Counted from the stretch's first letter, positions 41,319 to 51,370 are shown. The stretch: DNA of 52,481 nucleotides from Stentor coeruleus (GCA_001970955.1 MPUH01000465.1:1-52481); one strand, 5' to 3'. Program-made: numbers and translations. The notes: generated by a model from the letters alone, not told the origin.

Positions 41319-42266
41319 TCATAATCCCGCTTCTTCTTTTGCTTCTCGAATAAGTTTTTTTCTCTTAATATCAAATAATGCATTAGTCTCCTCGATCTCT
41401 TTTCTCATATTCCTACGCATTTCTTTAATAATCTCAACATAAATCCCGGCATCTGCTTCCAATTCGCTAATCTGCGTTTCGTATTTAACTTTAATTTCAG
41501 TTATTCTGTCTGACTTCTCATTAAAACTCTCTTCCATAATTTTCTCAATTTTTTTGCTCAACTGTGAAAATGAATTCAAGCCAGCTGATCTATCAGACTC
41601 ATAATCAAATAAAAAACTTTTTGATTCCGGATTTTGTGGAGTGCCAGGCACACTTAATGAATAATTAACTGACCTTCCAAGTCCTGAAAAACTAGTATCT
41701 GTTGATATATTAAGGAGCTTTTGCTTCCTATTAGCTAATCTTTCGGTTAAAGTTAGTTCCTGAGACTTTAAATCAACTAAAGCTTTTGAACTAACTTTTT
41801 CTGCACGTTTTTTCTGAGTTTCCACAATCCTATTCGCCACTTTTTCTCCAGGCTTTGGTTCTTCTTCTGGAACAACAATTTCGATTTTATTTCCTCCTTC
41901 TATTTCCTTTTTTGTATTTATTATTTGCATCTCTTGATCTGGCTCAGTCTGTGACCTATTTGACCTTCTTATATAAGGTGTTGAATTTACCTTTGTTAAA
42001 TTTTTTTTTCTGGTTCTTTCTTTAGTGTTTTTATATAGATTGTTTTCTTCTTGCATCATTTTAAATACATTTGGCTTCATTAATATTTTCTGCAAGCGCT
42101 CTTGAAAATCCCAAAATTTAGGAGATTTGATTTCTTCGAAATATTCTATTGCATTTCTATAAAGGTTGACAAGGGATTTTAGATTTTCTAATGTGCAGTT
42201 TGTTTCTAGATTGATTTCTTTGTCAAGGATTTTCATAGCAAAGTCATTAGACAATGAAGACTCCAT
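41319..42266 (-). CDS. Coiled-coil/basic protein of unknown function
   Basis: 315 residues. The N-terminal ~75 residues are helical, the middle (75-215) is Lys/Arg/Glu-rich and probably disordered (TKVNSTPYIRRSNRSQTEPD), and the C-terminus (~235-315) is a coiled coil with EIKVKYETQISELEADAG. No catalytic motif. A cytoskeletal or ciliary structural role is plausible only by composition. Ends in TGA, with GTT TGA TAA directly after. Confidence 0.65.
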   Translation of the reverse strand: MESSLSNDFAMKILDKEINLETNCTLENLKSLVNLYRNAIEYFEEIKSPKFWDFQERLQKILMKPNVFKMMQEENNLYKNTKERTRKKNLTKVNSTPYIRRSNRSQTEPDQEMQIINTKKEIEGGNKIEIVVPEEEPKPGEKVANRIVETQKKRAEKVSSKALVDLKSQELTLTERLANRKQKLLNISTDTSFSGLGRSVNYSLSVPGTPQNPESKSFLFDYESDRSAGLNSFSQLSKKIEKIMEESFNEKSDRITEIKVKYETQISELEADAGIYVEIIKEMRRNMRKEIEETNALFDIKRKKLIREAKEEAGL

Positions 42267-42973
42267 TTGTCAAGTATTTAATTATGGGATTTTAGAGGTG
42301 ATAAACTGATATAGGATGATGATAATAAAAGGTAGATAAAAAAATCTATTGTTTGGGATAAAAATTGTTATAGAGAAAAGATAAGGTTTTAGAATCAATC
42401 TTGTAGAGCTTGAATTTTAGGTTAGTTTATTAAAAAAAAGATAATAGATCATAAACTGTGTTAGTTTAGTATGTGAAACTTTTTAATCTTATTACATAAA
42501 TTCAAGAAAAGGTTAATTCAGGCTATTTATACTAAAGATGAATTATTTATGTACACATAACAAAGATATTATTTTTGATTAAAAAATCAAGGAAAACACT
42601 GATTCATGCAATTTATCATATGCATGATGAAATTAGTTGGTATCAAGCTAACCTATAAAATCTTATTGCCTGAATTAAAATATTGAAAAAATATTCCTAT
42701 AGCAAATTTAATAGCCTGAATGACCAAATATAATTCTTTATAATCTTACTATTTTTATCTATATAAATGCATCATTTTATATTATTTTCTTATATTACAT
42801 TCTTACTTCACATAAATTCTTATACTTCAAATAAATAATCTACTATAATTATCAAGACTCTAAACTTGAATAACCTTATAAAATCTCACTCATAAAACTT
42901 TGAAATAATGCATACTGTAATTTTAATCTATAAAATAATCAAAATTTAAATCAGTTAGAGAGTGCATTAATAA
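42267..42973. other. Spacer between divergent genes
   Basis: 707 bp of AT-rich sequence between the starts of two divergent genes. TTAATAA directly precedes the ATG at 42974. No gene seen. Confidence 0.4.
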
Positions 42974-44416
42974 ATGGTAGAATCATTTTTGCTAGTCAAC
43001 TCCTATAATGGTCTAAACGAATCCTACCTCAATTCTTCTAATGCAACTCCGCTAAAAGCAGTCCAAATAGTTACAGATGAATATCCTAATGCAATTACTC
43101 CACCCAAATCCAGAAGTGAATTAACCAAAGGTCCTTTTTCAAATTTCCTAAAGGTGAGTGGTGAGAGTCCAAAACAAGACTGTAATAAGTCTACTTATAA
43201 TATAAAAAAACTGATTTCAGCAATAAAAAAGTATCAGAAAAACCTAAATGTGCTGGAAAAAGTATGGAGTCAATGGAAAAAACCTAAAAATAAACGCAGA
43301 GCAATCTTGACTATGAGCATTGATTCGATTTTTCATACACCTCCTAAAAAAGATTGTAATGATGTATCTAATATTACGTTTAACTCTGGATTTTTTCCTA
43401 GTTTGCTAATGACCGAAAACAGTGAAAATAGAAGCTTTAAATGGAATAAAGGAAATTCTGCTATACGAAAGCTAAAATATGCTATAAGTTCATCTGAAGT
43501 TAGGTACTATTATAAGAAAAAAAGAACATTTGTTAAATATAAAAGATTAGTCTTCGATCCTAGATATGTTGTTATCAAGAAGCCAATTGCTAAAATACGG
43601 ATTTTAGCGATGAAAAATTGCTTTAAACTCTTTGCCAAATGCTATTTCAAACAGTTTTACAAGTTTAAAAATTCATACTTAAAACACTGTTATTATGGAA
43701 TTATTAATAGCTCATCCATTTGTTTATATATAAAATCCAGAGATCAATATATCAAATTTATCACAAAAAAATTTATTGGTTTGCTTAATAATATATGTGA
43801 ACATCAAATTTGTCGATGCTATTGGCATATTTTGCAAATATCAAATATAGAAAAATACGAAGAAAAATGCGAAAAGTTTATTAAAGAAGGTAAGTCTAGG
43901 GTTTTAAAGAGTTCAATAATTCACTGGATTTCAAATAGCAAAGAACTTATGAGTAAAAGGATTTTTATATCTGCAGATAAGTTTTGTGCTGTAATTCAAA
44001 AATTGCAAAGAATTAGATTGAGAAAATATTTTATCAGAATTATCACAAGGAACTTTAAGTCATTAAGAAGTATCTTAAATAACTTTGACAAGAAATCTTT
44101 TTTATGTCTTAGTTATACATTCTCGCACTGGAAGTTTTATTGTGCAATAAAATTGCAATCTATTAAATATAAGCATCTTGGCGCTTTAAAGATTTCAAAT
44201 ACTCTTTTTTCGATTCGATTAAAGGTATTATCCTCAGTGTATTTTATTTTCAAGCCTGCTTCTGTAAAAGCAACTAGCAAATCTATAATGCAGAAAGAAA
44301 AATGGATTTTGCTTGGAAAATTTATGTGCTTTATATTAGGATTTCTTATATTTATTAGTTATTTTGTATTTGACACCAATAAAAATGGGGATAAACGCCA
44401 AGAAATTGTGAATTAA
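42974..44416 (+). CDS. Basic protein with C-terminal membrane anchor
   Basis: 480 residues, strongly basic and rich in Phe, Tyr, Ile and Cys. Residues ~200-430 contain loosely repeated aromatic-W segments (SSIIHWISNSKE, SYTFSHWKFYC, RCYWHIL) that recall Sfi1-type centrin-binding repeats, though the match is weak. A single TM helix lies near the C-terminus (residues ~447-467) and leaves a short lumenal or cytosolic tail. Ends in TAA. Function unknown. Confidence 0.6.
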   Translation: MVESFLLVNSYNGLNESYLNSSNATPLKAVQIVTDEYPNAITPPKSRSELTKGPFSNFLKVSGESPKQDCNKSTYNIKKLISAIKKYQKNLNVLEKVWSQWKKPKNKRRAILTMSIDSIFHTPPKKDCNDVSNITFNSGFFPSLLMTENSENRSFKWNKGNSAIRKLKYAISSSEVRYYYKKKRTFVKYKRLVFDPRYVVIKKPIAKIRILAMKNCFKLFAKCYFKQFYKFKNSYLKHCYYGIINSSSICLYIKSRDQYIKFITKKFIGLLNNICEHQICRCYWHILQISNIEKYEEKCEKFIKEGKSRVLKSSIIHWISNSKELMSKRIFISADKFCAVIQKLQRIRLRKYFIRIITRNFKSLRSILNNFDKKSFLCLSYTFSHWKFYCAIKLQSIKYKHLGALKISNTLFSIRLKVLSSVYFIFKPASVKATSKSIMQKEKWILLGKFMCFILGFLIFISYFVFDTNKNGDKRQEIVN

Positions 44417-44589
44417 TAATTATACAATTAATATAGATTTTATGCATACAATTTAATCTTTCGGTAATTTCATACTTATGATGTAAAAATAGGGTATTAA
44501 TAGAAGTGCAAATTATTTATTTTGAACTTAAAAACTCAAAGAGTTATTTAAAAAAAGTATATCGGGAACAATTTAATAATAAATTTATT

Positions 44590-45284
44590 ATGTTTTCTTT
44601 TAAAAGTCCCCCTTGCAATTATTTTCAGTCATTGCTATTCCCTAGATTTTTCATAAGGAAACTTACAAATTGTAGGGCCAAGAAGAATTCAAAAAAGAAT
44701 TGTGTCTAGCAATAAAATCTTGAATAATGATGCAGTAATACAAGAGAGTTTTTTTTCTTCACTATATGATTAACTGAAAGTGCCAAAATTAGCTGTAAAA
44801 TTGTGTATATAGCATTCATTAATAATAATTAAATGAATTGCTTTTCATGCAATAGGCTTTCTACTCTTAGCAAAAATAATCATTTAGTTGACGGCTATAT
44901 TTGAAAATACTGCATGTGCAAGTTTACAAGAAGTATTACGAAATTATGTGAGATTATAATGCTAATTTACTTTTGGTTTTTAGAAGTACTTCAAATGGTT
45001 ATCGTTAAATAAGAAAAGAGAAACTTTAGAAAAAGTGGATACTTCCTGGCACACATATCATCAGTAATGGTTGGGCATCATATGCTAAATAAAAAATATT
45101 GATGGCGGTATTAGTATACATGATATTATTATGCATAGGCTTTGTTGATGAGCATTATGAAGAAACCTATGCACAAGGCATTGAAAATTTATGGTCAAGA
45201 TCCAAAGCAAAATTAAAAAAAGTATAGAACAAGTAAGAGACTGCTTTCCGATTATATGGAAGCTCATGTAGAAAGCAAGATTAA
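44590..45284 (+). pseudogene. Merlin/IS1595-like transposase relic 2
   Basis: Plus-strand frames give, in order: NCRAKKNSKKNCV and SSNKILNNDAVIQESFFSSL (zinc-ribbon end and start of the helical region), then KKWILPGTHIISNGWASYAK (the SDxWxxY block, with Asp now Asn), IDGGISIHDIIMHR, FVDEHYEETYAQGIENLWSR followed by SKAKLKK (the FVxxxTxAxTQxIExLWxxxK block), and TSKRLLSDYMEAHV (the C-terminal LxxYLxE block). At least five stops and several frame changes separate them. The order and spacing follow the whole ISXO2/Merlin transposase. The second catalytic Asp is lost. It lies tail to tail with relic 3. Confidence 0.75.
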
Positions 45285-45439
45285 CTAAAGAGTTTTCAAA
45301 ATATTCTCTTGACTATTTCCTCTTATTCTATAAATAAATAGACTAAAGTATAGTAAAATTTAATTTTGACGAGTATCCATCATGCAAGTTTTTTCATAGT
45401 TAATAGCCCTTTAAAATAAAGAGTTTTTATATTAAATAT

Positions 45440-46095
45440 AAACAATTGCCCTTCTATCGATGCTCTATTTCCAAACCATAATTACGAAATTATCAATTTT
45501 CCTACAAGATTCAATTATTTTCTTCATATATCCTGGATAATATTTTTTATTTCTTTCAGCTTTAAGATTTATATTCAAAGTTAATATTTTCTTTAAGTTT
45601 TCTATTGAGCATTCATCTGATTTATTCACATCTTCAACTATAATCTCATAAATTTTAAGCCCTTCGAAAATACAGACTTGGGGCTTTCTTTCTAATAAAC
45701 TTAATTTCCTTTAACTACGAGACTAATGGTTTGAGCACACCCTTAGCAATATTGCCATGAACAGTACCTCTTTAGTATTTGCGTTTGCCAAATTTTCATT
45801 ATTAATTTTATCTTTAGCATCTTCAACTCCTATTATAAATTCTATATTAAGTAAATATTCAACTCATGCTTTAAATTCAGTAAAATATGATACCACTGTT
45901 TCACTACACATTCTTATATTGTGATAACTGAAATAAACTTATTTTACTTAACCATAAATAGCCAAAAAGCAGAATTTCGCATGTAGCCAGTATTTTCTTG
46001 TAAAATATAGAAAATTGCTTTCTGCAGTTTTTATCACTGAAATTAAGTTCACTATTTTGTCTGCTCGGTGTCATATTTTTGTGCATTTTGGACAT
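45440..46095 (-). pseudogene. Merlin/IS1595-like transposase relic 3
   Basis: Minus strand: KNCRKQFSIFYKKILATCEI then LLFGYLWLSKISLFQLSQYK (zinc-ribbon end and helical region), a one-base break, SETVVSYFTEFKA-TGA-VEYLL, and KFGKRKY-TAA-RGT near 45770-45800, the diagnostic Merlin/IS1595 block around the first catalytic Asp. Further down, a long coding-like stretch (KLSLLERKPQVCIFEGLKIY ... KKIIESCRKIDNFVIMVWK-TAG) follows, which I cannot align to the family. Stops sit where Trp and Gln would fit. Confidence 0.65.
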
Positions 46096-46119
46096 CTCTT
46101 GCTAGTTTTAAAGATTAAA

Positions 46120-46201
46120 TTCTTAAGGATGTATGCAAATGCTAAGTTTTTATCAAAGGATTCTTAAGAGCATATGCAAATGCTAAATTTTTATCTAAGA
46201 A
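46120..46201. repeat. 41-bp diverged tandem duplication
   Basis: 46120-46160 and 46161-46201 differ at only about six positions and share TTCTTAAG, TATGCAAATGCTAA and TTTTTATC. Because 41 is not a multiple of 3 the frame changes between copies. The second copy opens a frame reading FLRAYANAKFLSKNASCSLI and LGRNLFGDEDNPN, a coding-like relic ending in TGA near 46312. Confidence 0.7.
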
Positions 46202-46312
46202 TGCATCATGCAGCTTAATTAGACTTGGAAGAAACTTATTTGGAGATGAAGATAATCCAAATTTATATCAACAAACTAATTTCACAAAGAAATTTTACTT
46301 ATTAGATTTATG

Positions 46313-46570
46313 AATATAAGGATTTATAGTAATTTATACATTTTAGAGGATACTGCATTCAGAAAAAAATTTAGTATTTGTGCAAATCAACTATTCTAAT
46401 AAATTTAAATTTTTATAAGTCATATAATATCTTCCTTTAATGTATAAATGTCTGTAATTTTCTCCTTTACCTTATTCAATGATTTTATCCTAGTTTCAAC
46501 AGCTTTTCTCTTTAAAATATCAAAATATCCTCCCTTAAAAGTTATAAACTATTTTCGGGTATAAAATAAA
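46313..46570. promoter_or_regulatory. Upstream region of Mic60
   Basis: 258 bp, AT-rich, ending TATAAAATAAA directly before the ATG at 46571. No other element recognised. Confidence 0.35.
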
Positions 46571-48400
46571 ATGTGGACTGTAAGCAAAAGATTATATTCG
46601 TCCCTAAAAAATTTCTTAACTCCCTCAGATAATCCAAACCCTCGAAGAGGTTTAAAAAGACGTATTTTGCTCATCACTGGTACCGGCTTAGTATTAACTC
46701 AACTTACTCGTTTTATATTTGAATCAGATATAAATGATGCAAAATTAGCTGAAGCAGATGAAGAAAATAGAATACTCAAAGAACAATATATAAAATTTTG
46801 GGATAATCCAAAATATCCCTTAGAATTAGAATCTAAAGCTGAAGAATTAAAGGCTGAAATTAAATCTTTAAAGACTGAAATTGTAAATCTTAAAGCTGAA
46901 ACTGAAAAATCAAAGCCTTTAGTTGAAATAGCAAAGCTGGAATTAGTGAAGCCTAAAGAGTTGGTAATAATTGATGAAATCACTAAGTTTAAAGTAATGC
47001 TTGAGACAATTGGAGAGATTAATAAAAGGGAAAAAACTAAAGATGAAATAGAAGCTAAGAAAAATGTGATTTTCGAAGAAAAAAAAGTAGAAAGTTCTGT
47101 AGTGGCCAAGGATGAAGTAATTGAAGTTGAGGCTAAAAAGGAAAGTCTAGTTAATATAGAAAAATCTGAGGAACGAGAAATAAGCATTATGAATGCTCAA
47201 GAGATCGAAGTGTTTATTGCTAAGCTCAAAGCTGATATGGAAGCTGAGCAGAAACTACGTGAAGAAGCCTTATATGAGAAAGTTGAAAAGTCTTTCTTAA
47301 GCCTCCTTAACGATTTTTCAGCTAAAGCTGAGCATGCAGACTTACCAGCAGGGTCATTGTCAGCTCATATTGAATTTTCTAAGTTTATTGTTGAAGAGCT
47401 TCAAAAGAAATACGAAACTTTTATTATGGCTTACGAAGATAGACTAGAAAACCTTGGGGTTAAGCATTATGATAGTTTTATTGAAAGAATCAAAGTGGAA
47501 AAAGCTAAATGGAAATCACGAATGGAAGAACTTCAGACCCAATATGAAAAGGATGTTGAAGCTAAAATCCATGAAAGAGATGACAATTGGAAGAAAATAT
47601 TAGAAAACGAGTATGTTGAAGGGCAGAGGCATTTTGAAGCCCAGTCTAAGATCAATGAAGAATTCGCTCAGCAAGAGGCTGAACTCCGTCTGACTCATTC
47701 TTTCAAGCAAGAACTTGATGAAATCAACAGAAATCTTAAAGAATCAAGTGAGATTCCTAAAAGACAAGTAAAAGAAATCATTGAAAAAATCAGAGAAATG
47801 GAGCAGATTCAAGATGATCATAACAAAATCCTCACAAGGCTTATAGAAATCCACAAACTTCATTTAGCTATAGAAAACCTCCAACGAGCCCTACAAAGCG
47901 ATCAAGGTAACTTGACAAAAGATTTTGAAACAGTCATAGCTGAGTCCAAAAACAATGAAATTGTAAGTTCTTATTTTGAAAAAGTCAAAATCCATTACCC
48001 ACAAATCATTGAGTTTGGCATACCAAAAATGAATCAAATCCGTAATTCATTTATTGAAGCTTCACATAATGCTCGACGTGCAGCTTTAGTTAAAAATAAT
48101 AGTCCTCTAAGTATTATAGCATCTCGTATTGCTATTAATTTTGTCTCAAGGAATGTTAGGACTGTTGATGAAAATGATACTTTTTCTATACTTATGAAAG
48201 CTGAACAAGCTTTGGACGCAGGGGATCTTAGAGGTGCGTTAAAGGAAATTGATAGGCTTAGAGGTTTACCTAAGGAGCAAATGTTGGATATTGCTAAAAA
48301 TATTGACTTGAGGCTGTCAATAAATGAGTTTATCGAGATACTTTCTGGGCATTCATCACAAGTTGTTAGGCAACTTTTAAGTAGTAAAGCCCTAAGCTAA
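46571..48400 (+). CDS. MIC60: MICOS subunit Mic60 (mitofilin)
   Basis: 609 residues. The N-terminus is basic and hydroxylated (MWTVSKRLYSSLKNFL) like a mitochondrial presequence, followed by one hydrophobic helix (LLITGTGLVLTQLTRFIF, ~residues 34-51). Residues ~60-430 are charged coiled coil. The C-terminal ~120 residues carry the mitofilin signature: ARRAALVKNNSPLSIIASRI, then ILMKAEQALDAGDLRGALKE, then LRGLPKE and LRLSINEFIEILSG. Mic60 anchors in the inner mitochondrial membrane and builds crista junctions with Mic10, Mic19 and the sorting machinery. Length fits protist homologs. No intron. The most conserved mitochondrial gene in the window. Confidence 0.88.
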   Translation: MWTVSKRLYSSLKNFLTPSDNPNPRRGLKRRILLITGTGLVLTQLTRFIFESDINDAKLAEADEENRILKEQYIKFWDNPKYPLELESKAEELKAEIKSLKTEIVNLKAETEKSKPLVEIAKLELVKPKELVIIDEITKFKVMLETIGEINKREKTKDEIEAKKNVIFEEKKVESSVVAKDEVIEVEAKKESLVNIEKSEEREISIMNAQEIEVFIAKLKADMEAEQKLREEALYEKVEKSFLSLLNDFSAKAEHADLPAGSLSAHIEFSKFIVEELQKKYETFIMAYEDRLENLGVKHYDSFIERIKVEKAKWKSRMEELQTQYEKDVEAKIHERDDNWKKILENEYVEGQRHFEAQSKINEEFAQQEAELRLTHSFKQELDEINRNLKESSEIPKRQVKEIIEKIREMEQIQDDHNKILTRLIEIHKLHLAIENLQRALQSDQGNLTKDFETVIAESKNNEIVSSYFEKVKIHYPQIIEFGIPKMNQIRNSFIEASHNARRAALVKNNSPLSIIASRIAINFVSRNVRTVDENDTFSILMKAEQALDAGDLRGALKEIDRLRGLPKEQMLDIAKNIDLRLSINEFIEILSGHSSQVVRQLLSSKALS

Positions 48401-48543
48401 TCTTATATGGCTTGAGCTTATGCATTTTTTAAAATCTATTGCTAGGTTGTTATAAAAATAATCTTTAAAGATTAAATTCAATATAAAATCATTATAATAT
48501 CTGATGAAAGGTAAGAATTTTAAACTCTAAAGATAAAATTCTA

Positions 48544-49263
48544 TCATTTTAAATAAGTTACTTCCTCAACTTCTGAATTCCTTCTCGGCGAGGGTCTTTT
48601 CCCAGCAAATGACCAGTTCTTGTTCTTATTCAAGCTTCCAGAAGTTGGCCTTGAAGGAGTTTTAGGCTTTTCTTCCGTTTTAATATTCATAGATAAGGTC
48701 TCTTCATGCATATTAGTATTTGAATGCTGGATTATAATAAAAACCTCAGTATCACAAAGAGCCTTTATTTTAAACTTTATATATACACTTTCTCCTGGTT
48801 GAATTCTAATTTTTGGTGTTCTTATTACAAGAATATTCTCATTACTTGAAGCTACATTGAGGTGTTTTATATAATCGTGTGGGTTTTTAAAAGAGATTTT
48901 TTTGAACACAAATGTATCGTATGGGACATTAAGATCGTAATTTTTTGTAACATGACCTACTGAAACTTTTGGCCTTATGACCTCAGTGCCATAGATTTCT
49001 TGAGCTTGGGCATTGGTCCATTTCTCATATTCAGCTTCAAATCGTGAAAAATTCACAGTTCCCCCTTTTTGTAAGTAATTGAATAAAGAACCGATTTCGT
49101 GCTGCTCAACTGTACAGCCAAGGGTGTTGCTTAAGGAGACTACTAAAAAGCCAAATGAAGATTGGTCGATTTGATCACGCTGACTGTACTTTGACCATAT
49201 CTGTGAAAGGTTTACTAGACGGAAGTTCTCTACTTGAAGACTTTTGCATTTAAAGTTACCCAT
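48544..49263 (-). CDS. NPHP4-like MSP-domain protein
   Basis: 239 residues. The first ~85 look like a helical EF-hand-like unit (SFGFLVVSLSNTLGC, GTVNFSRFEAEYEKW). Residues ~120-200 form an Ig-like MSP beta sandwich resembling the C-terminal domain of nephrocystin-4: FKKISFKNPHDYIKHLNVAS, RIQPGESVYIKFKIKA, EVFIIIQHSN. NPHP4 sits at the ciliary transition zone; here the domain is in a small separate protein, so the role is inferred. MGNFKCKS at the N-terminus could be myristoylated. The tail is basic and Ser/Pro-rich. Ends TGA directly followed by TAG. Family assignment moderate. Confidence 0.6.
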   Translation of the reverse strand: MGNFKCKSLQVENFRLVNLSQIWSKYSQRDQIDQSSFGFLVVSLSNTLGCTVEQHEIGSLFNYLQKGGTVNFSRFEAEYEKWTNAQAQEIYGTEVIRPKVSVGHVTKNYDLNVPYDTFVFKKISFKNPHDYIKHLNVASSNENILVIRTPKIRIQPGESVYIKFKIKALCDTEVFIIIQHSNTNMHEETLSMNIKTEEKPKTPSRPTSGSLNKNKNWSFAGKRPSPRRNSEVEEVTYLK

Positions 49264-49837
49264 TTATTATAGGAATTTAAATAAAAATAGTACTTGGAAT
49301 TGCTTGGAACTAAAGGGAAAGATAATAATTTCTTTCTTTCTGATTTTAGGATATTTTGGTAAAGTATGATGAAGTTGAAAATTATTATGATGAAATATTA
49401 AAGTGAAATATGATACTGAGGCATAGGGTAGATTAAATTATGGGATAAGATAGTTTGTTTATAGTGAGTCTAGATGGAAAACAGATATGAGATTTAATAT
49501 TTAAATAAAGTCAATTGCAAGGAAGATAATAAAATGAAGTAGATATAGATTTTTGTTTGATATTAATATAGCTTTATTATCAATAAATATACAATTATTA
49601 TATAGATAAAAATCATCTAATAATCAATCATAATTTCTCGAATTAAACCACAGATAGCAAAAACTTATCCAAACTTCCCACTTATCCTTCTCTTTATAAA
49701 AAGCATCATCCTATCCTATATACAACCTACTCCAGGAATTTTTCCAATAATTTCTTCACATTATCTCTGTAAATCTATCAAAAACCATCTAACTATTCTC
49801 ATCTTATTAAAGTCATTACACAAACTAAATCAAACGC
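49264..49837. other. Spacer, no gene supported
   Basis: 574 bp, with A/T composition changing from purine-rich to pyrimidine-rich near 49560. No coding-like frame. Confidence 0.4.
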
Positions 49838-50269
49838 TTAAATAATTCTACAATCAATAGAACAAAAAGCACTAGGGGTTATTGACTCTCTACTATGTAG
49901 ATCTTCTATAGCCCTAAGTTTTTCTTCAAGTCTTTTAGTATCAAAAATTGAAATTCCCAATTTTGAAATCTGTTTTTCTTGTGTATCAGCTTGTGTTACT
50001 AAGTCATTAGCAGCATATTGAAGTCCTGTCACAGCTAAAAACGCTTCATCCAAAGCTGTTGTTGGGCTCTGACATCGTTTTTCTTTTTTAGTATCTTTTT
50101 GTATATGAGTTTCCTGTTGATTCAATCTTTCAAAAAGATTTAAGTCTGGGATAAGATGTGTACATGTTTGAAAAAAAGATCCTGAATCTGTTTCGGCTTC
50201 TGAAAGGATCCTAATTTTGTATTTCTTTTGTTTAGATTCTTGATTTGGGTTTATTAATCCGTTTTCCAT
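49838..50269 (-). CDS. Hypothetical protein, 143 residues
   Basis: Hydrophilic, Gln/Lys/Glu-rich, with a possible helix at ~70-125 (TALDEAFLAVTGLQYAANDL) and no membrane segment. The ATG is followed by a normal coding composition and the frame ends in TAA. AATAATAAATA directly precedes the start. No family recognised. Confidence 0.6.
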   Translation of the reverse strand: MENGLINPNQESKQKKYKIRILSEAETDSGSFFQTCTHLIPDLNLFERLNQQETHIQKDTKKEKRCQSPTTALDEAFLAVTGLQYAANDLVTQADTQEKQISKLGISIFDTKRLEEKLRAIEDLHSRESITPSAFCSIDCRII

Positions 50270-50429
50270 TATTTATTATTATTTTATTGTTGTTTTTTCA
50301 TATTAGAATCTGGGAGTTTTTTATTAGGTTTATATTAGTATTATATAGAAGTAGGATGATGGAAAAAAAAGTGGATGACTGAAGATGAATAGTGGAGATG
50401 ATAAGAATTTCCTACACTTTTTGATAAAG

Positions 50430-50611
50430 TAAGTTAGATTATATTTTTATTTGAGAAATGGTTTGGGTAGCCACTACCAATTAGTTAAAAGCAGAGTCTT
50501 TGCACCTTTTAATACTAAAGGAAGTCCCATCCACTTAGACAATGTTTTATTAGGTATTATTTTATTATAGGCTGTCTCTTCAGTATTAAATATATTTTCT
50601 GAAAAATAATA
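50430..50611 (+). pseudogene. Coding-like relic
   Basis: A frame reads RLYFYLRNGLGSHYQLVKSR followed by VFAPFNTKGSPIHLDNVLLG, then IILL-TAG-AVSSVLNIFSEK before two more stops. The residue mix and the absence of AT-rich bias indicate former coding sequence. Unknown family. Confidence 0.4.
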
Positions 50612-50805
50612 GCTTGTCTAACTGCAACTTGTTCCTTACATATATTTCTTTTTCTATATTAAAAAAACAACTTATCCCATATAAAACTTTAAATTTTATA
50701 CTAAATCTTTCCTAAAGTTTAACCGCTTCAGATGCAGTCTCAAAGTTTCTAATGAATAAATTTCTTCTGATTACCGAGGTTTCAAAAATTTTCCTTTTAA
50801 AACTT

Positions 50806-51012
50806 TTAATCAATCAATGAGAGGAGATAATCAACAACTTTCTGCTTACTGCATATATGACCACTTAAAATTATATCATCTGTATAAGGAAAAGTTGATG
50901 GTTTAAATCGTAAAGTTTGCAATAAGTCTTTATTGATATTAAGCGCAAGATATTTTTTCTTAATTTTTAAAGTTTTCAACCATTCTATATCAAATAGCAC
51001 AAATATTTTCAT
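50806..51012 (-). CDS. Small hypothetical protein, 68 residues
   Basis: ATG-initiated, with a mixed hydrophobic/basic product starting MKIFVLFDIEWLKTLK and ending KQKVVDYLLSLID before TGA. The composition (FPYTDDIILSGHICSKQ in the middle) looks coding rather than random. It could be a real small gene or the surviving exon of a decayed one. Confidence 0.4.
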   Translation of the reverse strand: MKIFVLFDIEWLKTLKIKKKYLALNINKDLLQTLRFKPSTFPYTDDIILSGHICSKQKVVDYLLSLID

Positions 51013-51370
51013 GATAAGCTTAGGATAGGCTTGGTGATAGTTTATGATTTCGATTTTTTTCAGTAAAAAAATACCAATGCAATTATTTTAAGTCTTTTTG
51101 CTAAGAGATTATCCATTTATAAGTTAAATTGTATCGATGAGTGACTATATCGATACGAAAAATTGCAAAAAAATTTCATTTTGGCAACAAACAATGAAAA
51201 AGTTTGATAAATCAATTAGTGGTTATATCGGCACTATGCATCTTAAATCTTTTTGCATTATCCTAAGCCCAAAATCATTTCACCATAAGTTTAATCTAAT
51301 TTTACTCCTATTTCTAAATCTATCAGTCAATATTAAAGTATTAATCAATTTAAACCCAATAGTTTATAAT

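Noticed and set aside
46699..47187. 162-codon minus-strand ORF inside Mic60
   Set aside because: Antisense shadow of a Lys/Glu-rich coiled coil; Ser/Phe/Leu-rich as expected for such shadows.
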